DNA from: Zygaena filipendulae | Lineage: Eukaryota > Arthropoda > Insecta > Lepidoptera > Zygaenidae | Length of the DNA: 64,000 nucleotides | Assembly (NCBI GenBank): GCA_907165275.2 | Contig: OU015654.1 | Span: 6,031,501-6,095,500, forward strand | Reading direction: 5' to 3' | Part shown: positions 21,870 to 35,100 of the stretch, in pieces | Position numbering within the stretch: the first letter of the stretch is position 1 | Layout: each line of letters opens with the position of its first letter | The notes under the pieces: model-generated | Seen by the model: only the letters and a program-made list of their open reading frames with translations | What the model was told of the DNA's origin: nothing | Databases searched by the model: none | Position numbers and translations under genes: made by a program

Positions 21870-24800
21870 CTAGCTCACTAACTTCTTGGAGGCTAGAGTT
21901 TGTCGCGCGTACTCCGTGCCGATCAGCCCTCGGCACACCAGCGAGAACTCTTGGACAGTTTCAAGCAATCGACGCTTGCTGCTTTTCTCTCTGAAATCAG
22001 ATATTCAACTTTTATTAATTCGTGTGGATCAAAAACTTAGGATTAGGGCGAATGTGAGAGGATACGTCAGGGAAAGTCTTCCGAGGAGTATGCCGTCTAA
22101 CCGTCAGATAAAGGACTTTCTTCTCAGGAAGGCAAACTTACGACTTCCAAAACGATAGGAACTGACGGGCGTGTATGCGAAGGCAGATGAACATGATATA
22201 TGGACGGGGTGGAAGTGTGTAAGATCCACTGGTTCTGCCGATCCATCTGAGAGACAAGCGGATAGGATTGTGATGCAACAAGACGTTATCCTTACTAATA
22301 CGGTACTTGCATGAATTTTTTTTTAGTCTATTCTAAAGATATATGGCCTACTTAAACAAAGCAAGAAAAAGAAAAAGAATATGTGCATAAATTAATTAAA
22401 TAGAGCGTTTCAAAGTTCCTACTTTAGACTTAACCGCCGAAACGCCGCATGACGTCACTAGTACAAAATAACGCCTTATTTATCTGTGATAGAAATGTCA
22501 CTGTCGTATTGACAGGGTCATGTGACACTGACAGTAAGATAACTTCAATATCTAAAAGCGAAATTAAGGTAGAACTGTGTCGATTTACTTCCAAAAGTTC
22601 CAGTAAAGAATCGAAATGCATCTTACGGATGCATTTTAAAGTAAAAAACTTCAGAAAATCGAAAATATGCGTTGACTGTATGCACTAGTTTCTTTTGCCT
22701 TCTCTGAAAGAGGTAAATGTTTCCTAAAAAAATAAAAGTGACGTCATGTGTCAAGCTTGGCTGTGATTGGTGTTTCGTTGCAACGTTCCGTTTCACAAAA
22801 TTAAAAGTTGAATATTTTGGAAACTATTGAAAATTTTTTAGTAAATCTTTCACGATAACGCTTTTTCAAATATTGACACAATTTCTTATTATAAATTTCA
22901 TGCAAGTACCCTATTGTATAAATGCGAAAGTAACTCTGTCTTAACGCTATTACACCTCGACGGCTTAACCGATCATCATGATATTTTGCAAACTAAGGAA
23001 TGGTTTTGATATGTCACGTGATCACGCCAAACTGAACTTTTCATTGGACCACGTCTTTAATTAAGTCAGCACGTGACATGATAATTCGTTCCTTACTTTT
23101 CTATACGTTAACGATATAATAGATTGTCAAGTCGGCTAAGGGGGCGGTGATAATATGGATGCGGGGTACTGACTTGACAACGGCCGCGATGAACTTGTGC
23201 TTGTGCGTGTCTGTGGCGTGCGGGGTGGGGAAGTTGGGCGCGGCGAGCGCGTGCCGCAGCCAGCCGCCCAGGTCTCCACCCGCCCCCGCCCCCACCTCCG
23301 CCGCGCCGCCCCCGCCCCCGCCCGGCCCCTGCCACTGCGCGCGGTTCAGCGCCAACAGCAGCTCGGCCAGCGGCTCGATCTGGTTGCGGGGCGTCGCGCC
23401 ACCTGACAAGGGGACAGTTGCGCTACTCATATACTTTTATTTATTTATTTATTTTTAGGAAGACCAACAGCTTTCCAGATAAAAACACTTTTGAATACAA
23501 AAATAGCAGCTAATTAATGGTCTCCGCTGATAGAAACCAATTTACATACATTAAGACATCAAATACAGATTATAAGACATACATCACGTTACATCATACA
23601 TCACGTTACATTACAGGAACATAAATATCCTCAACATTTCTAGATTCTAGAATTTTATTTCTAGATTGATCCACAGCTTTAGAATCCTGCTGAGAGAAAA
23701 ATCGCCTGATTAGCGCATTCCTTGCCGACACCGGGCTGATTTTAGTGAGCTCGGGCTGATTTTAGTGAGCTCGGGCTGATTTTAGTGAGCTCGGGCTGAT
23801 TTTAGTGAGCTCGGGCTGATTTTAGTGAGCTCGGGCTGATTTTAGTGAGCTCGATTTACAGAGCGAATTGACAAACTATTTGTATTTCCGGAAATCAGAG
23901 ATAGTATAGTTGTAGTTCTACAAAAAAGTTCCAGTAAAGAATCGCAATGCATCTTACCGATGTATTTTAAAGTAAAAAACTTCATAAAAAGGTAAATGTT
24001 TCCTATAAAAAATTAAAGTGACGTCATAATTAAGCGTGGCTGTGATTGGTGTTTCGTTGCAACGTTCCGTTTCACAAAATTAAAAGTTGAATATTTTAGA
24101 ACTATTGATAATTTTTTAGTAAATCTTTCACTATAATTCTTTTCTAAGGCTCTATTTTTATTTATTTATTTATTTATTTATTGGTTTGCCAATAAATAAA
24201 TATTGATACAATTTCTAATAATAAATTTCATGCAAGTACCCTATTGAAACTGGCTAAATGCATAGTTAATTTGTTATAACATATGCGAAATTCCATTAGA
24301 TAAAACCGGTCAAGTGCAAGTCGGACTTGTGCACGTAGGGTTCCGTACCATTATTATCTATAAAAACGGCAAAATATCATGTCTGTTGTGCCCCCTTAAA
24401 AATCACGTTTGTTGCATGTGAGTCTCCTTAAATTTTTATTTTATTCTGTTTTTTTTGTGTTTGTTGTTATAGCGGCAATAGAAACACATCATCTGAAAAA
24501 ATTTCAACTGTCGAACTATCACGGTTCATGAGATACAGCCAGGTGAAAGATGTGCAAACGGACGGACAGACAGCGAATTCTTAGTAATAAGATCCCGTTA
24601 TATCCTTTGGGTGCGGAACCCTAAAAAACAAGAAACACGGATGCGCCAACGCCGCGCGACGCACCGATACAGCGCAGCGCGGAGTGCACCAGCGCGGGCG
24701 CGGCGGGGCGCAGCGCGCGCGCCCGCGTGCCGGCCAGCGCGCCCAGCCACAGGCACGCCGCGCGCGCGCCGCCCGCCTCCCACAGCCGCACGCACGTGCA

Positions 24801-27800
24801 GCCTGCCGCAAACAGGACATCATTATTATACACTAGCTGCGTATGCAAAATTTTTTAATTTATTTTTTACTTTCGCCTTTATAATAATATTAGTAGGGAT
24901 TGACAATAAGGTAACCCCAGTGGCGGATTTACCAGCAGCTTGAATGTTATTATTATTTTGTATTTTTTGTGTAACTACCGTTTGTTTCCCGAAAAATAAA
25001 TAAATAAATAAATATTCTAGGGGCGGCAAATTTTGGGCCAAAATTTTGCCCGAAGCCATAGATCACTACGAAAAGCTACGTGAAGCTGTGAAGCGTGGAT
25101 ATTTTACGGGTGCTGTCATAATAAATAAATAATAATTTTATTGTAATGTTATTGAAATCAAAAAGAGCCATATTAACAACGGATCAGCTTTGTATGAAAT
25201 GATTCGAGTATGAGTTTGTTCGTTATACCGAGTTGTATGAGTTCGGGCAGCAAGTCCTCTATCCAGTCGAGGTGCTGCGGCTTCTTCCTGATGAGCGCGT
25301 GCAGCGTGCAGAACAGCCCCTCGGCCAGGTCGGCGGCGGCGGCGGGCTCGGGCTGCACGGCGCGCGCCGCCGCCGCCGCCGCGCCGTGCAGCAGCCAGCC
25401 CGCCTCCGGCCAGCGGTCGCTCATAGCCACCACTAGCTGGCCGGAACACACAACACAACACAACATAACACTACACTACAATATACCAGAGACCAGACTA
25501 CACAATGGGCATGGTGACAAGTATAAAAATCATAATTCTATTTAGTCCGTCAGTCAGAAAAAAAATAATAGACACGTTATTTATATCATATGCATTTCGT
25601 GAAAAGCTATTAATTTGGAATAATTACAAACAGACACTTCAATTTTATTTATGTGTATAGATTATTCACCACGTTGACCACGTCCAGCCCCTCCGCGCAG
25701 GGGTGAGTCTTGAAGCCCGCCACCACGAGCTGCGCCAGCTCGCCCAGGAGCGGCATGCAGTCGTCCAGCAGTGTGACCACCGCCTGCTTCAGGATGTGGA
25801 ACATCGGCTGGAATATTACATATAATTTTTTATTACTAATAAATACATATTAACGTTCAATTATAATAATTATGACAGATTATATTATGATATATATATT
25901 ATTTTTTATATTATTTATTTTATTTTTATTTTATAAAATAAAATTCTATTATAATAATCATGACATATTATATTATGATATATTTTTTATTATTTATTTA
26001 TTTTTTTTGCTATAAAATAAAAACAAAACAAGGTATGTTCGATCTAGTCATATAGGGAGAGGTTAGTGAACCCACGAAAGTTCACAGAAACGGAGTATTT
26101 TTTTTGATGGTAAAAGGTTACGTGACAAAATTTTAGTTTTTAGTCCATCATGTATATTTAATAAAAAATATTGGTTCCTTTGTTTTTCCTTTTTTTAACG
26201 TCATGAAAATATAACGGCGATATATTCAAAATTCAAAATTCAAAATTCAAAAGCTCTTTATTACTTAGGATTGGTTACAATCACTTGTAATCGTCAGCAG
26301 GTTCTTAAAACTATAAATTACCGTCCGTATTGAGTTCAAATGTCGCGTGGCGTCAGGAAAATTCAGGTACAGGTTAATAAAAATTGGGCTTATGATAGGA
26401 CGCTTTTACTTGAACTCGTGACATGATGACATGTTCCAGGTAATCGACTTCCAAAGATTATCAACTTGGTGACATGGATTTGTTAAGTTGCCTATACTCG
26501 GATCTGATCTGCATTATGACATTGTATAATATATAACTTTCTTATCGAATGCTTATCCCATACAAATAACACACCCTCCAAGTTTCAGGTCTCTACGATC
26601 AGCGGTTTAGGCTGTGCATTGATTGCCAGTCAGACATTCAGGACAAAGCATTTTATATGTTGCATACTGTAGAATCTTTTGGTAAATCAATAATAAAAAA
26701 ATAATATAAAGAAATGTGTAATCCTTACCACAGATAATATAATACTATACTAGTATCCTTACTAACATTATTATAATCGCAAAAGTTTGTATGTATCAAG
26801 TAAAAACTACACAATGGATTTTAATGAAACTCTACAATAATATAACTTATATATCAGAATAACACGCAGGGTACTTTTCATCCCGGAATTCCCACGGGAT
26901 CTCCGAACGCGGGTGAAACCGCGGGGAACAGCTAGTGTTGCGGGCGCGTGCGAACAGCGAGCGTACCTCGACGAGGGCGGGGTGGTGCGCGTACCGCGGC
27001 AGCGTGGGCAGCACGGCGCGCAGCAGGCCCGCCAGCAGCGCGGGCTGCGGGCCCAGCGCGCCCACCAGCGCCGCGGCGCTCTCCGCCGCGCTCCTGCACT
27101 GCGCCACGTCCGTCGCCTGCGTTACAACAATGGCCATGATGGCGGGGCATCAAAAACAAAATTCTATTTAGACAGCCAGTAGATGGCGCATGCACACTGG
27201 CACAGCAACACAGCGAACACTAGCGCTTGGTAGTCGGTACCTGCGCGAGCTCATCCCGCAGCGCGGTGGCCAGGTCTTGCAGCAGCGGCTCGGCTGCGGC
27301 GGGGTCTGCCGCCGCCAGCGCCGCGCCCGCCGCGCCCAGCAGCTGCCGCCGCACCCACGAGTCGGCGCGCCCGTGCTCGCTCTGACGTTACACACACACA
27401 CAACATCCATTTTAATTATGTATTATATTACGTACACTTACTCCTACCTACGAAAATGCGCTTGCGTCTAGCCGGGTGTGTGCTGGATGATTGTGTGACC
27501 TGTGCGGCGCGCACGATGTCGGCGGCGAGCGGCGCGGCGGCGGCGGTGCAGTCCTGGCAGACGCGGCGCAGCGCGCGCGCGGCCGCCGCCGGGGAGCGGG
27601 CCAGCGCCGCGCCCGCCGCCAGCACGCACGCGCGCGCCAGCGGCTCGCCGCGCGCGCGCCCCACCGTGCTCAGCCACGACGCGTAGCTGCCTGTACGCAA
27701 CGACACTGGGCTCAGCCACGGCGCACTGCGACAGGCGCACTACATAATATATACACTGACTAGTTGTGCCCCGCGGTCACACCCGCGGTAATTTCGGAGT

Positions 27801-29136
27801 TCCCGCAGGAATTCCAAGATAAACTATACCTATAAACTTTTCTATGGAATCACTCTATCTATTGGCGAAAACTACATGAAAATCCGTTCAGTAGTTTTTG
27901 AGTTTAATCCCCCCCTCACCCCTCCTAGTGTGACGTCACATATTTTGCAATTTTATATCTAGAAATTATTAAATAAAAAAGAAGCGGTTCCGACTAAACA
28001 ATAATTCAAACCTTAAGCCCGTATTAACAAGCCAACTACTTTTTAAGATTAAATGAGATAATATTTTGAAATGTGACGTCACGAAACCTAGCACCCCGGG
28101 CAGCCCTTGTCGCACTCCGTCACTCCGTCGACCTGTGCCGTAGCGGGCGGAGCGGGCCGCGGGCCGGTGCACGGCGGCGCCGCTCACCGATGCAGTCGAG
28201 CGCGGTGTCGAGCGTGCCGGTGTCGGCGGCGTGGTGCGCGGCGCGCACGGCGTGCTCCAGCAGCGCGGCCAGGCTGGGCGGCGCGCGGCCGAGCGGCGCC
28301 GCGTCCGCCAGCGCCAGGCACACGTGCAGCACCGCCTCGCGACGCGCCTCCGTCGGCGCCGCCGTGTACGCCGCCTCCACCATGTTCCAGCAGCAGTCGC
28401 CCAGTATGCCGAAACAATACACCTACACACGAAGTACGAACACATACCATAGTAATTATTACTCGATGGTGTGATAACGTCTCGCGGGAAGTTTCGCCAA
28501 TGAAAACTTTTTGAGTGAAACTTTATCAACACACACGATTTTATCAAAATCTTTACCGCCGTACCGAGGAACCAAGTTGTCAAGTAGGTACAGAAAAAAA
28601 TATAGGGTAGTAAGTACTTTTATCTCGGAATGCCCGCGGGATCTCCGAAACTAATTAAGGTGAAACCTCGGGGAACAGCTAGTAAGCTTAGTAACTAAAT
28701 GTATATACTTTTCCGAAATAAATAACATAAATATTATAAATGCGAATGTGAGATTTTATGTTTGTTATATACCTATGTACTTGCATGCCAACTTGCATAA
28801 CTCAACCGATCATTATGAAATTTTGCATACACGATGTCAGGGGTACAGAAAAGTACATAGAGCACTTTTATTGACGCGCGATTGAAAATAACGCGGGGAT
28901 TAATTGAGCACCTCCTCCTTTTTAGAAGACGGTTAAAAATAAAGCGTATGCCAGCTGACCGCGGTGTCGGCGAGGTCCTGCCGGTAGCAGCGCAGCATCT
29001 CGAGGTCGTCCCGCGACAGCGCGTCGTCGGGCGGCGCCTCCGACTTGCGGAGCAGCGCCGTCAGCAGCTGCGCGTACAGCTCGCGCCATATCGGGCTCAG
29101 CGAGTGCTTGCTGTCCACCAGGATGAGCACCTCGTC
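21870..29136 (-). CDS. IPO13: Importin-13 exons 8-17 (C-terminal HEAT repeats)
   Basis: These ten exons cover the C-terminal half. Landmarks are exon 8 LRCYRQDLADTA, exon 9 VYCFGILGDCCWNMVEAAY, exon 10 SYASWLSTVGRARGE to ADIVRAAQ, exon 13 AVVTLLDDCMPLLGELAQL, exon 14 ALIRKKPQHLDWIEDLL, and exon 16 with a Gly-rich insertion followed by GGWLRHALAAPNFPTP. Exon 17 (21990-21870) supplies the conserved KRRLLETVQEFSLVCRGL tail and a TAG stop. The exon 8 donor (GTCAGC) is weak. Several introns end within 15-35 bp of repeat copies. Confidence 0.9.
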
Positions 29137-32100
29137 CTGTCGGCGGAGTACACGCAACCGTACATACACTACCACCAGCTCGGTGACACTCCGTATAAAT
29201 GAACTGATTGCAGTACTTTCCCACAAGTGAAGTCGGCCGACTAGTACGTACATACATATTGTGTTGTGCGTGTGTGCGTCAGCGAATAGTTGTCACGTGT
29301 AGATTCTACAATATGTGACAAATTTTGCTCGGAATGTGACAAGACATTTTCGTGTGATATGAGAAGGCATGATATATTATATTCTGTATTCTTTGCTATA
29401 ATTTACTCATCTCGTATACATACAAATGACATACAACAAAATTATAACGTGGTTTTTCTGTATGTGCACGCATCACGCGGATACTACCTAGTACTGGACA
29501 GATTGGAATGAATATTAATTAATTGCCTTGTTTACGTAAATCTGAACTTTAAATTGATTTTCTAAATCAAAATCAGTAACATGTTGAAATAAAAGAATAA
29601 TAACTGAATGAAACCGTGTTCGTAAATATATACGTGGGTGAAGCTGATCTTTGGTAAACGCGGCTCAGTAAAGAAAAAAAATTAACTTTATGTCACATGG
29701 TCACGAAAAATTGTACTTTTGACTCAACGATTTTTCGTGACCGCGTGACTGACGTTAAGTTCTTTAGTTTTCTATAGCCATAACGATTATAAACACGCTG
29801 TTTTTGCTACTTTTATTTTTGCATAATATTTATTTATCTCTGTTCTTGCCACTGTCATAACAAATAAGAGTAACTGTCAACTGTCATTCCAGGACAAATC
29901 TGCTCTTGGATTATTTAATTAATTTTGTGAATAAACACTCTTAATTTAACCTAAAAACATTGTCAAAGTGGAAAGTGAAATTCGTAGAACTAGTGTGAAT
30001 GTTATTCGCGCGTGAAACACAAAAATTCCTTTGTAAATTGTGTATTTCGCCTGACAGCCAACTTTCTAAGAAAAAAAATACCTACCCACCAAAGATAATA
30101 TAATTACATATGAAGGGTTGTGGCTAGAAATGATAGAATAGCGTGGATTACGATGGATAACTTTATTTGCAACATACACGGTACACAACGTCGAACGTAA
30201 TGGCCGACTCGACATACGACACAGGGTTACACAGAGTAACAGTTTGACAGCTCTAGCTGTGTCAAATACAAAATGACATTGACATTAAGTCGTTTACATT
30301 TACCAACACTGGCCCTTAAACGACTATAATCAGTAACACTTACTGGCCCTTAATGCAAAGTATAAAAGAAACAAAATCAATCATCACTCTGTATACAGAC
30401 TTAGCAAAATTTAATCCATCTGTATACAGACTAAACAAAAATAATCACTCTGTATATAATCTAAACAAAAATAATCATTACTGCACACAAAGAACACAAC
30501 ATAGTATACATTGTATGCAGACTAATCATTACATAACAAACCAAAAAATAGGAACTTATTATCATGTAACAAAACAATTTCCTATCTTAAAACTTACTGT
30601 TTTATTACATTTCCAAACTTAACAATATAAAACTTCTCAACACATGATTAGTTTTATTATTACTGAGTGCCCTACTACTACTGTATTGGATACAAATACA
30701 ATGTACTTACCTATTATTTCATAAGACACATTTCTCTAACAAACATATCATGTTTAACTTTATACAATGGTTTGGTCAAAATATCGGCAGTCATTTTATC
30801 AGTAGACAAATAATTAATGTTAATTATACCTTTACATATTATCTCACGAATAAAATGATGTCTAACATCAATATGTTTGGTTCTAGCATGGTACATAGGG
30901 TTTGAGGACAACTTTTGTGCAGACTGGCTATCATTGTACATGGTTACATCATAATGTTTACCAAATAACTCATACAAAAAGGTTCTTATAAATAGAGCTT
31001 CTTTACATGCATCCGAAATGCCCATATACTCAGCCTCAGTGCTGGAAAGGGCCACAGTTCTTTGTTTACGGCTTTCCCATGAAACAACTGATTTACCTAC
31101 CTTGAAGACGAAGCCCGTATATGACTTCCGGTCGAGTTCACAGGCTGCCCAATCTGCATCGACATAGGCTGAGATGTGCAGATTACTCTTAGTGAATACC
31201 AATTTAAGATCCACAGTACCTTTTAAATAGCGAAGCACTCGCTTTGCTGCTTTCCAGTGTTCTGCTGTGTAAGAGTCGTTGAACTGACTGAGCACACTCA
31301 CACTGTGTGAGATGTCAGGTCGCGTGCACACTGCAACATACATAAGGCAACCAATTAAGTTTCTATAGTCAAATTTTTCTTCTTTTTGCTTTTCTATAGA
31401 AAATTTGATTCCCTTTTCCATAGGAGTACACACTGGATTACAGTCAGTCATCTGAAATTTCTCTAATACATTCTTAATGTAGGTAGACTGGTCTAGAGTA
31501 ATTTTATCTCTCTCTTTACATAACCTCATACCCAATATATGATGTGCCGGTCCCAAGTCCTTCATTTCAAACTCTAGCATTAGTTTTGACTTAATTTCAC
31601 TCTTCTTTCACTTTCTTCTTACATTTCACAACCTTCTGATCCTTAGGTCTGTCTGTCAAAATCCAACACTGTTTTTTTTTTTTTATAAATGATTCGTACT
31701 CATCTTTCATAGCTGTACGCCAGCTGGCAGCATCATCCCCACTGAGGGCCTCTTCCACTGATGTTGGCTCATCAATGATGCTGTTTAATTTGTTTACTAG
31801 CGCAGCACCAGCAAATGAAGAGTCAGGTTCTTCGTACTCTGAACAGCTTGTAGACAAGCTCTCTGACGACTCCTCCTCTGGAACATAAGTTACGTCTGCA
31901 GTATCATCGCAATCAAATGTGGTTTCATCCTCGGAGTTGTCGAATCTGTTTATGCTTTCTCGTGTTGATCCCGTTGTGATCACGCTGTCCCTTTGAGGTA
32001 TTCGATCTCTCACTGTAGGACTCACAACTGGACTCTCTGACCTTGAATTACTTGATGAATAGTCTTCTAAAGTTTGGTTAAATTTTTCATCATCATTATC

Positions 32101-35100
32101 AGTACAAGCTAGTTCTTTGTGAAACTTGTTTTCCAAAAATGTGACATCTCTGGCTTTGACACAGTACGCAGGACATGAAGGATCTATGAGCCTATAACCT
32201 TTTGTCTCATCACAATATCCCACAAAAATGTACTGTTTACTCTTTGGATCCAATTTGTTTCTCTTTAGTGTGAGATCCATAGCATAAGCCTGACAACCAA
32301 AAATGCGCAAATGACTAACATCAATCTTCTTACCAGTCCATTTTTCTTCAGGAGTTGCACCCATAACGGCTTTCGTAGGAGTTATATTTTTCAAATACAC
32401 CGCAGTGTTCACCGCCTCTGCCCAGTATTTTTCCTTAAGTCCGGCATCACGAAGCATACACCTTGCTTTCTCCATGATCGTTCTGTTGGCACGCTCCGCC
32501 ACACCATTTTGTTGAGGCGAATGTGGTACAGTAGTTTGATGACGGATGCCATTCTCCTTCAAAAATACCTGCAATTTTGAATTCATGTACTCTCCACCAT
32601 TATCACTCCTCAGGACTTTAATCTTCCTATCAGTTATGTTTTCTACTAAACATTTGAAATATTTAAAATTGTTGAATACTTCATCCTTTGACTTCAAAAA
32701 ATATACATAAGTTTTTCTTGTAAAATCATCGATGAAAGTCAAGAAATATTTAGCCCCACTGAAGGATGTGTTAGGCATAGGACCACACAAGTCTGTATGC
32801 ACTAACCCTAGTACCTCTGTAGCTCTACTAAGTGATTTCTTAGGAAAAGGCAATCTATTTTGTTTACCCTCGATGCAAGCAATACAAGGTTGAAAAACAT
32901 CACTATTATACTTAATGCCAGTGACCATACCTTGTTTGAGCAAACTCATGCTTCTTGAGTTTAGGTGCCCGAGGCGCCGATGCCAAACCTCCTGTGATGT
33001 GGCTGCTGTCCTCACACCAGACTGCTCACCACCATTGCTGCAGCTCGAGACAGATGTCGCTAACACCTGTGTTGCCCCTTGGCTGGTAAACAAAGAACTG
33101 TCACACCTCCCCCCACACTTCGACTGACAATCTAATTTATAAACACCATCATGCATAGAAGCAGTCGCTACAGGTACATTACAGTCATAAATTTTACAAT
33201 TTTTATTAGTAAAGGTTACTTTATAACCTTTTCTAGTTAACTCAGACACAGACAGTAAATTTGTAGTAAGATTTGGTACATAATAAACATTACTTAATGT
33301 CTTTACACCATTTTTCAAATTCACTTGTACATTTCCGCAGCCAGCGGTTAATAACTTATTACCATTTGCTACACTCACTTGTAATGGCTTTGACACTACT
33401 AACTCACTGATGAAAGCACTTTTATCGTTTGTCATGTGACTTGTAGCACCGCTGTCTACATACCACTGGTTGTGTTCAACGTTTACTGCCAATGCTGTGA
33501 GGAGGGATTTCTTGGGGTCAACTTGTTTTACACCTTTTGGACAATCTTTAATAAAGTGGCCTTTTTTCTTGCATCTAAAGCATTTTGGAGGTGACCTTTT
33601 GTGTTTTTCAGTAGTTAGTGCCGCTGCTGTACTTTTTGTGTCTGTCTCTGTACGTTCATCTCTCCGTTGGTACTCCTGCAATAACTTTGATCGCACTATT
33701 TCTGCTGTTAGCTCCAACCCTGAGTTCTCAAGGGCCATTATCAGTGGATCATAATCCGGTGTGACGCCACTGAGCATTATAACTCCCAGGAAATACTCAT
33801 CTAATGGAGCGTTGATGTCATAGAGTTGCTGTGACAGGTCCATTACCTTGCTTAAATAGCTTTCCATACTATCAAAGTTTTGTAGTTTCGTCGCAAAAAT
33901 TAATCTGAGGAGCCCCAGCCGCCTGCACAGGCCGCTGTCCTCGTACGCCTTGCGCAGGTTGTTCCATGCTTCGTGCGGTGTCACCGCATTTCTCACGTGA
34001 GAAAATGCTGTAGGTTCTACAGACAAACAAATTCTGGCAAGCGCCTTCTGCGCCTTTTGTTTTGTTTTAGCTTCACTAAAGTCCTCATCGGACTCCACAT
34101 ACGTCCATAAGTCTTCGTGTATTAGAATCATTTTCATGAGGAACTTCCACGCTCCGTAGTTTTCTAATCCCTTTAGTTTTTCCAATGGGAATTGCGAAGA
34201 CGATGAACTCGGCGTGGTCATGTTGAATGGAGATTGTCTGAGAGGTTATAGTTATACTTATACCTGCACACCGGCACGCGGTTCCACGTTTTTATCAAAT
34301 CGTTCAAATACAGTAAATATTTTATGAATTACGCGTATTTCGCCTACTGGGCCCATAACCTGAAGGGTTGTGGCTAGAAATGATAGAATAGCGTGGATTA
34401 CGATGGATAACTTTATTTGCAACATACACGGTACACAACGTCGAACGTAATGGCCGACTCGACATACGACACAGGGTTACACAGAGTAACAGTTTGACAG
34501 CTCTAGCTGTGTCAAATACAAAATGACATTGACATTAAGTCGTTTACATTTACCAACAACATACTGGGTTAACTATTTTATCTGAGTGCTTCTTTCTCTT
34601 AAATACATTTGCGTAAGCTGTTACATTCCGTTTTAACCATGAACTTTACCGAATATGGCTGACAAAGAAAAACCTATGGTTCAGCAAGCCTTACATAAAG
34701 GTCTATTCCACACTCGCCCTCGTAGTTCATCTTTGGGGGTTTATGACGCTGGAATCGTGAATATGCCAAACTCAAATGAAGAAGAACGACAGTGGACAAA
34801 AGTATCACACAAAAAGAGACCACTAAATAGTCCAGATGATAAGCAAAGTCAAAGTAAACACACAAAACTAGACAAATACTGGCTTAGTCAACCTGTAGCC
34901 ACCTTAAATAGTTTCTCTGAATTAGAAGATGAGGAAACACCATGTCACTCAAAAGAAATATCTCAAAGTGTAGAAAAAATACCCAAACCACCACCAATAT
35001 TTGTCGACAAAGTGGGTAACATCAAACCATTAATGGAGCTATTAAATCAGTATGCCAAAGACAATTTTGAAATTAAGATACTGCAAAGTGAAAAAGTCAA

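Larger units (their letters stand above)
30111..34558 (-). mobile_element. Ty1/copia LTR retrotransposon, recently inserted, reverse transcriptase core deleted
   Basis: Two 198-bp LTRs (30111-30308 and 34361-34558), identical by eye, begin TG and end CA on both strands and are flanked by the 5-bp duplication ACATA (30106-30110 and 34559-34563). The element reads on the minus strand, the same strand as importin-13, in whose intron 7 it sits. Just inside the 5' LTR is a primer-binding site matching the anticodon region of initiator Met tRNA, as in Drosophila copia. Gag, protease, integrase, the end of reverse transcriptase and RNase H are present. A deletion near 31585-31600 removes the catalytic reverse transcriptase segment, so the copy cannot be autonomous. 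Confidence 0.95.

Noticed and set aside
21886..22158. Plus-strand 90-codon frame
   Set aside because: It overlaps importin-13 exon 17 in antisense and shows no recognisable domain.
22430..22688. Opposed open frames, also seen near 46967-47161
   Set aside because: Both are inside copies of the same TIR-bearing non-autonomous element; the similarity is of DNA, not a maintained protein.
24581..24943. Four overlapping frames
   Set aside because: Only the minus-strand frame continuing importin-13 exon 15 fits splice sites and family alignment; the rest are shadows.
28073..28583. Frames of 130-200 codons on both strands
   Set aside because: They are GC-driven shadows of importin-13 exon 9; the exon frame is fixed by phase and by the YCFGILGDCCWN alignment.
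30353..30622. Plus-strand 89-codon Asn/His-rich frame
   Set aside because: It lies in the copia 3' non-coding region on the opposite strand and reflects a short tandem repeat.
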